Made by a program: the position numbers and the translations under genes. DNA of 64,000 nt from positions 154,599 through 218,598 of the forward strand of contig NZ_SSHH01000004.1 of the NCBI RefSeq assembly GCF_004965515.1. The letters are read 5' to 3'. Source of the DNA: Alteraurantiacibacter aquimixticola (lineage in GTDB: Bacteria > Pseudomonadota > Alphaproteobacteria > Sphingomonadales > Sphingomonadaceae). The notes under the pieces are model-generated. The model was not told where the DNA came from. It did not search any database and saw only the letters and a list, made by a program, of their open reading frames with translations. Positions 44,063 through 52,378 of the stretch are shown here, one piece after another (position 1 is the first letter of the stretch; each line of letters opens with the position of its first letter).

Positions 44063-45976
44063 TTGAGCGGCATCGTCGCCATCTTCGAGACATGCGGCGG
44101 CGAGGCGGAAGCCGGCGCCGTCGAGCAGATGGCCCGTGCGATGGAATATCGCGGGCTCGACGGCATGTCCTGCTGGACCCAGGGTCCGGTCGCGCTCGGC
44201 CATTGCGCGACATATTCGACTGCGGAAGAGCGCGAGGCCATCCAGCCGCATGCAAGCGAAGACGGGCGCGTCCGGCTCGTCCTCGACGGCTACCTGACCA
44301 ATATCGACGCGTTGCGGCGCGAACTCCGCGACCGGAAGATCGTGCTGCGCAATTCCTCCGATGCCGAAATTGTCCTGCGCGCCTGGGAATTGTGGGGCAG
44401 GGACTGTCCGCAAAGGCTGGAGGGAGAGTATGCCTTCATCCTCTGGGATGGTCGGTCCGGTGAGCTTTTCTGCGCCCGCGACCATCAGGGCCTGCGCCCC
44501 CTGCTCTACCATTTCGACGGCCGGCGGCTGCTGCTGGGCACCGATGCCGTGGCAATCCTGGCCGCCCTGCCGCATCGCCCCGCGCCCAATGCCGGATTTC
44601 TCACCGAGGTTCTCACCTTTCAGTGGTACAGCAGGGACGAGACTGTCTGGTCGGGCATCATGCGGCTGCCTCAGGCGCACAGCCTGCAAGCAAGCGGCAG
44701 CGGCCTGCGGATCGGGCAATACTGGCAGCTCGATACGTCCCGGCGCCTGACCTATGCGCGTGAGGACGATTATGCCGAGCACTATCGCGAACTGCTGGCC
44801 GAAGCCGTGCGCAGCTGCGCCCGCACCGACCGGCCGCTCGCCGTCGAGGCCAGCGGGGGGCTGGATTCCACCGCCTTGTTCTGCATGGCCCACCGATTGC
44901 AGGATAGCGGGACGCTGCCCGCACCGGAGGTTCGCGGCTACACCATGGCCGGCCCTCCTGGAACGCCTGCGGACGAGATCGAATATGTCCATGCCGTGGT
45001 CGAGGAACTGGGCGTGCCGGTTGCGGAGCATCCCTATTTCCTGCCCGATCTTGAATGGTTTGCAGCCAATGCCCGCCAGTCCTGCGACCTGCCATTGCCG
45101 CCCAACGGTGCCATTTCACTGACCGAGGAGAGGGCGATCGCCGCTGACGGCTGCCGGGCTTGCATGAACGGGCTTGGCGGCGACCAGTGGCTTGACGGAT
45201 CGGCCTATTACTATCTCGAATTCCTGCGCGCAGGAGACTGGCGCAAGCTGGCGCGCACCGTACGCGGAGACATCGCTGCACGCGGCTGGCACTGGACGGC
45301 GCGCGCGCTGACCCATTTCGGCGTCAGCCCAATGCTCTCACCCGGCCTTCGGTCCGCCGCGCGCCGGATCAAGGCCCTTGTGCCTCATCGCGCCAGGCCC
45401 AGCCAGGCACTGGAACTGACCGCGCCGGCCGCTGCCGAATTGCGCGATCGCCGGCAGCGTTATCTCGACAGCCTGCCCAGCGACCGCCAGGCGCGGTTGA
45501 AGCTGGAAAAGCTCGCCCACCCCTATTGGTCGAGCATGTATGACATGAATTCCCGGCAGGCCGCGCTCAATGGCCTGTCGCAAAGGCATCCCATGCTCAG
45601 CAGGCCCTATATCGAATTCATGGCCGCCGTGCCCGAACACCTGCTGCTGCGACGCGGCGTGCGCAAATGCCTGCACCGGGATGCCCTTGCCGGAATCCTG
45701 CCTGAAAAGGTGCGTCTGCGGACCAGCGAGGGAACCACCGACCAGGTGTTCCATCGCCTTTCCGAACCCATGATAGCGCAGCTGCGATCGCCGGAAGGCC
45801 AAAGCCTGGCGAGGCTCATCGTACCACAGGAACTGGAACGGACGATCGGGGAGTATTGCAGCGCAGCAATTGACAATAGGTCGCTGCTGGCACTATGGCC
45901 CATCTACGTGATCTTCACGATTTTGGGGATATCCGGGGGCGCTTCATTTTTTCAGGAAGGTGACAATGGCCAATAA
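44063..45976 (+). CDS. Lasso peptide macrocyclase (asparagine-synthetase-like, C protein)
   Basis: A 637-residue asparagine synthetase B homologue. The N-terminal glutaminase-like domain starts MSGIVAIFE, with Ser in place of the catalytic Cys2, so it cannot hydrolyse glutamine. The C-terminal domain has the ATP-pyrophosphatase motif SGGLDS at 264-269 and NGLGGDQWLDGSAYYY. In lasso biosynthesis this enzyme adenylates the ring Asp/Glu side chain and closes the macrolactam. The start is a TTG with AGGA upstream, matching the family N-terminus. Its last 11 bases overlap the precursor gene. Confidence 0.92.
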   Translation: MSGIVAIFETCGGEAEAGAVEQMARAMEYRGLDGMSCWTQGPVALGHCATYSTAEEREAIQPHASEDGRVRLVLDGYLTNIDALRRELRDRKIVLRNSSDAEIVLRAWELWGRDCPQRLEGEYAFILWDGRSGELFCARDHQGLRPLLYHFDGRRLLLGTDAVAILAALPHRPAPNAGFLTEVLTFQWYSRDETVWSGIMRLPQAHSLQASGSGLRIGQYWQLDTSRRLTYAREDDYAEHYRELLAEAVRSCARTDRPLAVEASGGLDSTALFCMAHRLQDSGTLPAPEVRGYTMAGPPGTPADEIEYVHAVVEELGVPVAEHPYFLPDLEWFAANARQSCDLPLPPNGAISLTEERAIAADGCRACMNGLGGDQWLDGSAYYYLEFLRAGDWRKLARTVRGDIAARGWHWTARALTHFGVSPMLSPGLRSAARRIKALVPHRARPSQALELTAPAAAELRDRRQRYLDSLPSDRQARLKLEKLAHPYWSSMYDMNSRQAALNGLSQRHPMLSRPYIEFMAAVPEHLLLRRGVRKCLHRDALAGILPEKVRLRTSEGTTDQVFHRLSEPMIAQLRSPEGQSLARLIVPQELERTIGEYCSAAIDNRSLLALWPIYVIFTILGISGGASFFQEGDNGQ

Positions 45977-46115
45977 CACCCATTCTGCATCGGCTTCTGC
46001 CCGCCGGGAATACAGGCAGCCCAAACTCACCGTGTTCGGATCGGTCCGCAACCTTACGGGTGGCAGTGCCGGACCGAACGGGGATGTGATGGGCACCTTC
46101 ATGGCGATGCCCTGA
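45966..46115 (+). CDS. Lasso peptide precursor (A)
   Basis: A 49-residue precursor. The leader has YRQPKLTVFGSVRNLTG, the YxxPxLxxxG recognition motif, with Thr31 at the -2 position. Cleavage after Gly32 would release the core GSAGPNGDVMGTFMAMP (17 residues). Asp8 can form an 8-residue macrolactam with Gly1, leaving a 9-residue tail with three Met and a Phe that could act as steric locks. AGGAAGGTG precedes the ATG. It overlaps the cyclase stop. The core has no Arg, Lys, Cys or terminal Ser. Confidence 0.9.
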   Translation: MANNTHSASASARREYRQPKLTVFGSVRNLTGGSAGPNGDVMGTFMAMP

Positions 46116-46152
46116 TCGGCGCCTTCACCCCGGCGGGGAATAGCCACGCATC

Positions 46153-47280
46153 ATGGTTTCCCCGCTTGACGAACATCACGGATATCTCAGCCTCGCTGGC
46201 CGGTCGGAGCTATATGACCGCGCTATCGGGGCTGTCTTGCGCCCGGGCGATACGGTCGCGGACCTGGGCTGCGGCGTCGGCGTTCTTGGCCTGCAATGCC
46301 TCGATGCAGGTGCTGCGCATGTCTATGGCATAGACTATTCGGACGCGATCGAACTGACGCGGGAAACCGTCGCCCGGGCCGGGCTGGAAGATCGCTATAG
46401 CTGCCTGCGTGAATCGACTTTCCGGGTGGAATTGCCCGAAAGGGTCGACGTCGTCATCTGCGACCATATCGGCTATTTCGGCTTCGATTACGGTATTGGC
46501 GAGATGATGGCCGATGCCAGGCGAAGGCTGCTCAAGCCGGGCGGCGCCATGATCCCGCGCAGCATCGATCTCATCATGGCGGGCGTATCTTCCGATGGCT
46601 GCCGGAAGCTGGCGCAAGGATGGACGGGCGAGACTTTCCGCGAGGAATATCACTGGCTTAACTCCTATGCGCGCAATGCCAAGCACCCTTGGCTCTTCAA
46701 GCCCGAGGAACTGTGCTCGCAGCCCGTGCGGATGGGAACGATCCGCCTGGACAGCGACAATAGCGACCACTTCGCCATGACTGCGACGCTGGAAGTCGAG
46801 CGCGATTGCCGCTTCGACGGGCTGGCCGGCTGGTTCGACTGCGAGCTGGCCGAAGGCGTGCGCATGACCAACTCGCCTCTTTCCCCCGAAGCGATCGAGC
46901 GCAACAATGTGTTCCTCCCATGCAACGAACCGTTCGATGCCGCCGCCGGGGACCTGATCGAGGTGGACTTGCGGTTTCGCGACGACGGCGAAATGATCGC
47001 GTGGTCGGTCACGCCTGCCAATGGCGGCGCGAAGCAGAGCATGTCGACCTGGAAGAGCAAGATCCTCACCCAGGCGGACATGGTTGCCGATTCCGCAAAG
47101 CCGTTATCGCTCAATCGCATTGGCGAGGCGCGCAAGGCCGTTCTCAAGCTGGTCGATGGCAAGCGGACGGCAGCGGAAATAGAGGAAGCGGTCCTTGCCG
47201 ATCACGCGGACCTGTTCCCAACCGCAGAGGAATGGCGCCGGTTCCTGCGGCACGAACTGGGCAATTGCGTGAAATGGTGA
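46153..47280 (+). CDS. PRMT-like SAM-dependent methyltransferase in the lasso cluster
   Basis: A 375-residue class I methyltransferase with a protein-arginine-methyltransferase-like architecture. YLSLAGRSELYDRAI matches the PRMT N-terminal helix, VADLGCGVGVLGL is motif I, and a beta-barrel-like region follows LLKPGGAMIPRS. The double-E loop is altered: Asp104 in CDHIGYFGFDYG replaces the first Glu and Tyr113 the second. The last ~75 residues (AVLKLVDGKRTAAEIEEAVL) resemble a PqqD/winged-helix module that could bind the leader. It starts 37 bases after the precursor. The target is unknown. Confidence 0.8.
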   Translation: MVSPLDEHHGYLSLAGRSELYDRAIGAVLRPGDTVADLGCGVGVLGLQCLDAGAAHVYGIDYSDAIELTRETVARAGLEDRYSCLRESTFRVELPERVDVVICDHIGYFGFDYGIGEMMADARRRLLKPGGAMIPRSIDLIMAGVSSDGCRKLAQGWTGETFREEYHWLNSYARNAKHPWLFKPEELCSQPVRMGTIRLDSDNSDHFAMTATLEVERDCRFDGLAGWFDCELAEGVRMTNSPLSPEAIERNNVFLPCNEPFDAAAGDLIEVDLRFRDDGEMIAWSVTPANGGAKQSMSTWKSKILTQADMVADSAKPLSLNRIGEARKAVLKLVDGKRTAAEIEEAVLADHADLFPTAEEWRRFLRHELGNCVKW

Positions 47281-48143
47281 TCGAGCAGCCGACGATCTCC
47301 ATTCGCCCGCAGCATGCCATCGCAAGCGCGCCTTTCGATCGCTGGCGCTCGCCCGATGGCGATACGATCGCGGAATTCTATCGCCTCGACGGCCGCTATC
47401 TCATCCGCTTCCCGGGGCGGGCGGATTTCGAGGTGGAAGCGGCAAGTCTTGCGGTCAGCTGTTTCGCGGCTGCGGAGGACATGGAGGGAGCTGCCATGGC
47501 CCTGCTCCACAATGCGGTGGAACCGATGATCGGCAACCATTCGGGACGCCTGCACCTGCATGGAAGCGCGGTCGCGGTCGATGGCACTGGGATTGCGTTT
47601 GCGGGCCTTTCGCGCCGGGGCAAGACCACGCTCGCCGCATCCTTCGCACGCGCCGGATACCCCTTCCTGACCGAGGACGTCATCGCCCTCACCAAGCGGG
47701 AGGATGGCACATATCTCGTCGCGCCGGCCCGGCCATCGCTCCGCCTCTTCTCCGACAGCGAGGAACAGCTCTTCGGCGAGGCCGCGGCTTGCGCCGGGAC
47801 GGATGCCAAGCGGGAAATCGATGCGAGCCGCCTTCTGCCTTTCGCGAATGCTCCCGTGCCGCTGGGCGGGATCTACATCCTTGGCCCCGGGGAATGCGAG
47901 GCGCTGACGATCGAGCCCGTGAGCAGCCAGGACGCGCTGGCGGAACTGATGCAGCATGCATTCATCCTCGATGTGGAAGACAAGCCACGATTGCAGGCGC
48001 ATTTCAGCCGCTGCAGCGACCTTGCCCTGCATACAAGGTGCTACAGGCTGGATTACCCGCGCGACTACGATGCGCTGCCGCAGATCATCGACGGGCTGGC
48101 GCGACATGCCCGGGAAGAACGGACAGGCGATGAAAGCGAGTGA
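47274..48143 (+). CDS. HPr-kinase-like enzyme of the lasso cluster
   Basis: A 289-residue homologue of the HPrK C-terminal kinase domain. LHLHGSAVAVDGTGIAFAG leads into a P-loop GLSRRGKT at 111-118, and FLTEDVIAL carries the acidic catalytic region. Related lasso-cluster kinases (paeninodin PadeK type) phosphorylate the hydroxyl of a C-terminal serine in the precursor. No regulatory HPrK N-terminal domain is present. The ATG overlaps the methyltransferase stop, and the 3' end overlaps the B1 gene by 14 bases, so three genes are tightly coupled. Confidence 0.85.
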   Translation: MVIEQPTISIRPQHAIASAPFDRWRSPDGDTIAEFYRLDGRYLIRFPGRADFEVEAASLAVSCFAAAEDMEGAAMALLHNAVEPMIGNHSGRLHLHGSAVAVDGTGIAFAGLSRRGKTTLAASFARAGYPFLTEDVIALTKREDGTYLVAPARPSLRLFSDSEEQLFGEAAACAGTDAKREIDASRLLPFANAPVPLGGIYILGPGECEALTIEPVSSQDALAELMQHAFILDVEDKPRLQAHFSRCSDLALHTRCYRLDYPRDYDALPQIIDGLARHAREERTGDESE

Positions 48144-48414
48144 CATCCTGACAGCTTCCGAAGACGCGATCGCCCGCGAGGTCGGCGGCGAGCTGGTGCT
48201 GATGCATCTCGCCAGCGGGACCTATTTCGGGTTGAATGCCGTCGGCGCACGCATCTGGCAGCTGCTGGAAGCAGGCGAGCAGTCGCTGGCAGGTCTCTGC
48301 AGGACAATCGTCACCGAATTCGATGCCCCCGCCGATGTTATCGAGCACGACATTGCCGCCCTCGCCGGGGATCTGGAAGAGCACGAACTGGTGACGCGCC
48401 GAGCTGGCAGCTGA
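48130..48414 (+). CDS. Lasso peptide RRE protein B1 (PqqD-like)
   Basis: A 94-residue PqqD-family protein. A small winged-helix module is indicated by LVLMHLASGTYFGLNAVGAR IWQ and LAGDLEEHELV at the C-terminus. As a stand-alone RRE it binds the leader and presents the precursor to B2, and possibly to the tailoring enzymes. The start lies inside the 3' end of the kinase gene. It is convergent with the exporter gene over a 12-base gap. Confidence 0.88.
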   Translation: MKASDILTASEDAIAREVGGELVLMHLASGTYFGLNAVGARIWQLLEAGEQSLAGLCRTIVTEFDAPADVIEHDIAALAGDLEEHELVTRRAGS

Positions 48415-48426
48415 CTACAGGGAAAG

Positions 48427-50088
48427 CTATGACCGGGCCTGCCCACCCGGTCGATCATCGACTACCCGGCCATGCTCCATGCGGATAATCCGATGGGCCA
48501 GGGCGAGGCTGGCGGGACGATGGGTGATCAGGATGACCGTCCGGCCGGCAAGCGCGTCCCGGCATTGCTGCACGAATGCCTGCTCGGCCTCGGAATCGAA
48601 CATCGCGGTTGCCTCATCGAAGACCAGGACCGGCGGATCGGCAAGCAGTGCGCGGGCGAGCGCGATACGCTGGCGCTGACCGCCCGAGAGGCGCACACCG
48701 TGATCGCCGATCCGTGTATCCAGCCCTTGCGGCAGGGCCGTGACGAAGTCCGTCGCCTGTGCAAGCCGCAAGGCACGCTCGAGGACTTTTGCCCCCGCAT
48801 CGGGATGGCCGAAGCAGATATTCTCGCGCACCGATCCAGCGAACAGCAGCGCCCTTTGCGGGACGACCCCGACAGACTGACGCAGCGCCTGCACCTGAAA
48901 GCTGGCGACATCCCGCCCGTCCAGCGCGATCCGGCCTGCGTCGGGCCTGTAGAACTGCAACAGCAGGCTGATGAGGGTCGATTTGCCCGCGCCGTTCTCC
49001 CCGGTAATCGCAATCACCTGGCCCCGCGGAATAGTCAGGCTGAAATCGGTGAGGACTTCCGGGCGACCGGGATAGGCAAAGGACACCGCGTCGAACACGA
49101 TATCGCCCCGCGGGATCGCAGTCTCGCCGCTGGCATATCCAGGCTCTTCCTCCTCATGCAGGACCGCCTCGAGCTTCTCCAGCGTTCCGCCGGCAAAGCG
49201 GTAGCGTCCGTAAAGGTCGGCAAGGGCGCCGACAGGACGCGTGAGCAGGGCCGCATAGAGCAGAAAGCTGAACAGCTCGGCGGGGCTGCGCTGCGGATCC
49301 ATGGCCACTCCCGCGAGGAGGATCACCGCGATCGCGGCGAGCGCGGCGAGAAGCGCAATGAGCGGGCCCAGCAAGGCGCTGAGCCTGGCCTGTTGCAGGT
49401 TCAGCTGCCGCGAGCTTTCCGCGTGTTGCGCGAAGCGCGCGACCATCTGCTCCTCCATCGCGAAGGACTTGGTCGCAGGCACCAGTTCAAGCTGAGTCTC
49501 GGCAAATGAGATCAGGGTGGCATCGGCATCGCGTGCCTGACCGCCAAGCAGGCGCAGCCTGCGTCCGATCAATCGCAGCGCGATATAGAATACCGGCACC
49601 ACCAGCGGTACGAACAGTGCAACTCTCGGCTCGATGGCAAACAGCAGGATCACGGCCCCGATAGCCGTCAGTACCTGCGATGGCGCCTTCGCCATCGTGG
49701 CCGAGAGAAACTCGCTGAGATTGACGACTTCCCAGGTGGTAACCGACAGCAGGTCGCCGGCGTGACTGCGATGATGGTAACCCATCGGCAGGCGCTGGAC
49801 ATGTTCGATCGCTTCGGTGCGCAACGCCGCCAGCGCGCGGCCCGATGCGGCGGCGGACAGGATCGATACGGCAATGGTGAGCGCCGTCATGACGACGAGA
49901 GCCACCACCAGCAGCACTATGGCCCATGTCTGGTCGGTTGTCGCGCCCTCCACCACGCCGCCCAGGACGCTACCCGCCAGCCAGGGGATGGCGAGCGTCG
50001 TTACGGACGACAGCACGGTCAGCAAGCTGATGGCCAGCAGCTGGCCGCGATAGGGCGCAGCCCGGCGCAGGAGTGAGCGCAGCTTCAT
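48427..50088 (-). CDS. ABC exporter of the lasso cluster (D)
   Basis: A 553-residue half-transporter with six membrane helices in the first ~310 residues and an ATPase domain (Walker A TGENGAGKSTLISLLL, signature RLSGGQRQRIALARALL, Walker B VLVFDEATAMFD). There is no N-terminal C39 peptidase domain, consistent with processing by B1/B2. It would export the mature lasso peptide and give self-immunity. It overlaps the nucleotidyltransferase gene by four bases (ATGA), so the two form one unit. Confidence 0.9.
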   Translation of the reverse strand: MKLRSLLRRAAPYRGQLLAISLLTVLSSVTTLAIPWLAGSVLGGVVEGATTDQTWAIVLLVVALVVMTALTIAVSILSAAASGRALAALRTEAIEHVQRLPMGYHHRSHAGDLLSVTTWEVVNLSEFLSATMAKAPSQVLTAIGAVILLFAIEPRVALFVPLVVPVFYIALRLIGRRLRLLGGQARDADATLISFAETQLELVPATKSFAMEEQMVARFAQHAESSRQLNLQQARLSALLGPLIALLAALAAIAVILLAGVAMDPQRSPAELFSFLLYAALLTRPVGALADLYGRYRFAGGTLEKLEAVLHEEEEPGYASGETAIPRGDIVFDAVSFAYPGRPEVLTDFSLTIPRGQVIAITGENGAGKSTLISLLLQFYRPDAGRIALDGRDVASFQVQALRQSVGVVPQRALLFAGSVRENICFGHPDAGAKVLERALRLAQATDFVTALPQGLDTRIGDHGVRLSGGQRQRIALARALLADPPVLVFDEATAMFDSEAEQAFVQQCRDALAGRTVILITHRPASLALAHRIIRMEHGRVVDDRPGGQARS

Positions 50089-51290
50089 CGGCCCCGCCTT
50101 CCCGTGAACAGCCGCAGCCCGGCGGAAAGCAGTCTGTATAGATGCTGCAACGGCATCGGCCAGCCGCTCGCTTCCGGATATCTGCGCTCTATCTGCGACC
50201 GCGACGGGAATACCCGCACCCTGAACAGTTCCAGTTTTTCTTCGGGCGTTTCCAGGGCCGCCAGATCGGCCCGCAATCGCGCGAGCGCATTGGTTTCGGC
50301 AAGATGGTCGGCGATCGGGTTGGCCCCCTGTGCCGCCTCGAGATCCGCGACGGCAGACTCGCAAAGGGTCGTGCCGAAAGACGCCTGCGCGCCGCGCAAC
50401 GACGTCAGAATCGCGCCGGCCAGGCCCCGCTCGCAGGCGAGGCGACCCAGTTCCCGCCATTGCCCCTCGGTCAGCGAGGGGGCCAGCAGATGCGTGTCCA
50501 TCCGCCAGATCAGCCGGTCGCCCTCATGATGCCTCTGCGCACCTGCGATGTAACCATGGACGATGTGCAGCTCCCGATTGATGGCTCCCCTGAGGAGCTG
50601 CAATACCGGATCCAGCGTGCGGGCGTGTCCCGCAAGGCGCTCAAGCGGAATGGCATGCGCGAAACACTCGTCATGGCCGATCAGGCGGCGCAGGGACGGG
50701 GAACCGATGACCTCCCAATGCAGGTCGATGGCATGGACAAAGCCGATCCCGGTGTCGCGGACCCAGACCTCCTGCCCGAAATGGGCATCGCTTATGCGCT
50801 CCAGTCCGGCGGCGGCCATCACCTGTCGCGCCTTGCGCAGATCGCTCCGCGCCACCAGCAGGTCGGTATCGCCACGCCGCCTGGTCGCTGGCCTGTCATA
50901 GACAGAATAGGCGAGCGCGGTTCCCTTCATCACCAGCGCGGGGATTCCCTGCTCGTCGAGCCGGTCGAGAAGCGCGATGACGACCTCGCGATGCGATTCC
51001 TCCCACAAGACCTGGTGCCGCGCTTCTTCGAGGACACTTTCGCGCAGGTCTTCGGGCCATGAGCGCAACCCCGCATCCGCGTCGCACAGTGCAAGGGCAA
51101 TGCCGTGAAACTCGATCCGTTGCCACACGCTATCGGCAGCAACATCGAGGTCGAAGGCAGGCGATGCGGTGCTTTCGGGTGCGGCCAGTGCTTGCGCAAG
51201 GAAGGCATCGATATTCGCTATCGCCACCGGTGGTGTGCGGGAGCCTTCCGGCAATTGGCCTGTTTGCCTGTCGTCACGACTGGCCTGCAT
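50085..51290 (-). CDS. Nucleotidyltransferase-family protein (PF14907-type)
   Basis: A 401-residue protein of the uncharacterised nucleotidyltransferase family NTP_transf_5. Key segments are ALVMKGTALAYSVYD and RRRGDTDLLVARSDLRKA (the metal-binding DxD). Relatives occur in exopolysaccharide and lasso clusters; one, from the pseudomycoidin cluster, modifies a C-terminal serine hydroxyl with phosphate units. The ATG at 51290 has GGGGA upstream; an in-frame 51500 start adds 70 unlikely residues. It is divergent from rmlA. Confidence 0.82.
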   Translation of the reverse strand: MQASRDDRQTGQLPEGSRTPPVAIANIDAFLAQALAAPESTASPAFDLDVAADSVWQRIEFHGIALALCDADAGLRSWPEDLRESVLEEARHQVLWEESHREVVIALLDRLDEQGIPALVMKGTALAYSVYDRPATRRRGDTDLLVARSDLRKARQVMAAAGLERISDAHFGQEVWVRDTGIGFVHAIDLHWEVIGSPSLRRLIGHDECFAHAIPLERLAGHARTLDPVLQLLRGAINRELHIVHGYIAGAQRHHEGDRLIWRMDTHLLAPSLTEGQWRELGRLACERGLAGAILTSLRGAQASFGTTLCESAVADLEAAQGANPIADHLAETNALARLRADLAALETPEEKLELFRVRVFPSRSQIERRYPEASGWPMPLQHLYRLLSAGLRLFTGRRGR

Positions 51291-51430
51291 CGCAAACGGT
51301 CCCCGCCTTTTCCTGACCCTCCGCGCCCGTACATGAATCGCCAGCAGGTCGAGGGGCAAAATGCGCCGCGACGACGCGGATGTCCAACCCCAAGCGCCAG
51401 CCGGGCAAGACCGTTGACCCGGTTCCGGAT

Positions 51431-51444
51431 TGCTGCAATGCAAC
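51431..51444. promoter_or_regulatory. PhaR-like TGCTGCAATGCAAC motif upstream of rmlA
   Basis: TGCTGCAATGCAAC differs at one base from the motif upstream of phaZ. It lies 41 bases before the rmlA start, in the 194-base divergent region with the nucleotidyltransferase gene. A TTGACC hexamer at 51414 is the only -35-like element nearby. Confidence 0.35.
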
Positions 51445-51484
51445 CATCGGTCATGAGAAACTGTCTGCAAAAAGGGAATAATCC

Positions 51485-52378
51485 GTGAAGCAGACCGCAC
51501 GCAAAGGCATCATCCTGGCTGGGGGAACGGGAACGCGGCTCTATCCGCTGACCAAGGGCGTTTCAAAACAGCTGATGCCCGTCTTCGACAAGCCGATGAT
51601 CTATTACCCGCTGAGCACGCTCATGCTCGCCGGAATCCGCGAAATACTCGTCATCACCACACCCGAGGACGAGGAGGCCTTTCGCCGGGTGCTGGGTGAC
51701 GGATCGTCCTTCGGCGTGGAGCTGTCCTACGCCGTCCAGCCGAGCCCGGACGGGCTTGCACAAGCCTTTCACATCGGGGCGGATTTCCTTGCCGGACATC
51801 CCAGCGCACTGATCCTGGGCGACAATATCTTTTACGGCCACGGCCTGCCCGAATTGCTCGCAAGCGCCAACCGGCAGGAGAGCGGCGCGAGCGTCTTCGC
51901 CTATCGCGTGAACGATCCCTGCGCCTATGGCGTGGTCGAATTCGGTCCGGACGGCAGGGCAATCTCGATCGAGGAAAAGCCGGTCCGGCCCAAGTCCAAT
52001 TATGCGGTGACGGGCCTCTATTTCTATGACGGCACAGTCGTCGATCGCGCACGGGACCTGACGCCTTCGGCTCGCGGCGAACTCGAGATTACCGACCTCA
52101 ACCGCCTCTACCTCGAAGAGGGACAGCTGGCTGTGGAAATCATGGGCCGCGGATTTGCCTGGCTCGATACCGGTACGCACCAGTCGCTGCTCGATGCGGC
52201 AAGCTATGTCCGCATTACCGAGGAGCGGCAGGGGCTGAAGATCTGCTGCCCAGAGGAAATCGCCTGGCGGCAGGGCTTCATCGATGACGCTCAGCTGGAA
52301 AGTATCGCCGCGCCGCTGATCAAGTCGGGCTATGGCGAATACCTGATGCAACTCCTGCACAGTAAGGGCTACGCATGA
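51485..52378 (+). CDS. rfbA: Glucose-1-phosphate thymidylyltransferase
   Basis: A 297-residue Rml[21 protein letters not shown] is the nucleotide-binding signature, [18 protein letters not shown] the next conserved segment, and LGDNIFYG binds metal. It makes dTDP-glucose, the first step to dTDP-L-rhamnose. A GTG start has AAGGGAAT upstream. It heads the rmlACDB operon, in which every gene overlaps the next. Confidence 0.97.
   Translation: MKQTARKGIILAGGTGTRLYPLTKGVSKQLMPVFDKPMIYYPLSTLMLAGIREILVITTPEDEEAFRRVLGDGSSFGVELSYAVQPSPDGLAQAFHIGADFLAGHPSALILGDNIFYGHGLPELLASANRQESGASVFAYRVNDPCAYGVVEFGPDGRAISIEEKPVRPKSNYAVTGLYFYDGTVVDRARDLTPSARGELEITDLNRLYLEEGQLAVEIMGRGFAWLDTGTHQSLLDAASYVRITEERQGLKICCPEEIAWRQGFIDDAQLESIAAPLIKSGYGEYLMQLLHSKGYA

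Noticed and set aside
51414-51442. Sigma-70 promoter for rmlA
   Set aside because: TTGACC is present but no acceptable -10 lies 16-18 bases downstream.
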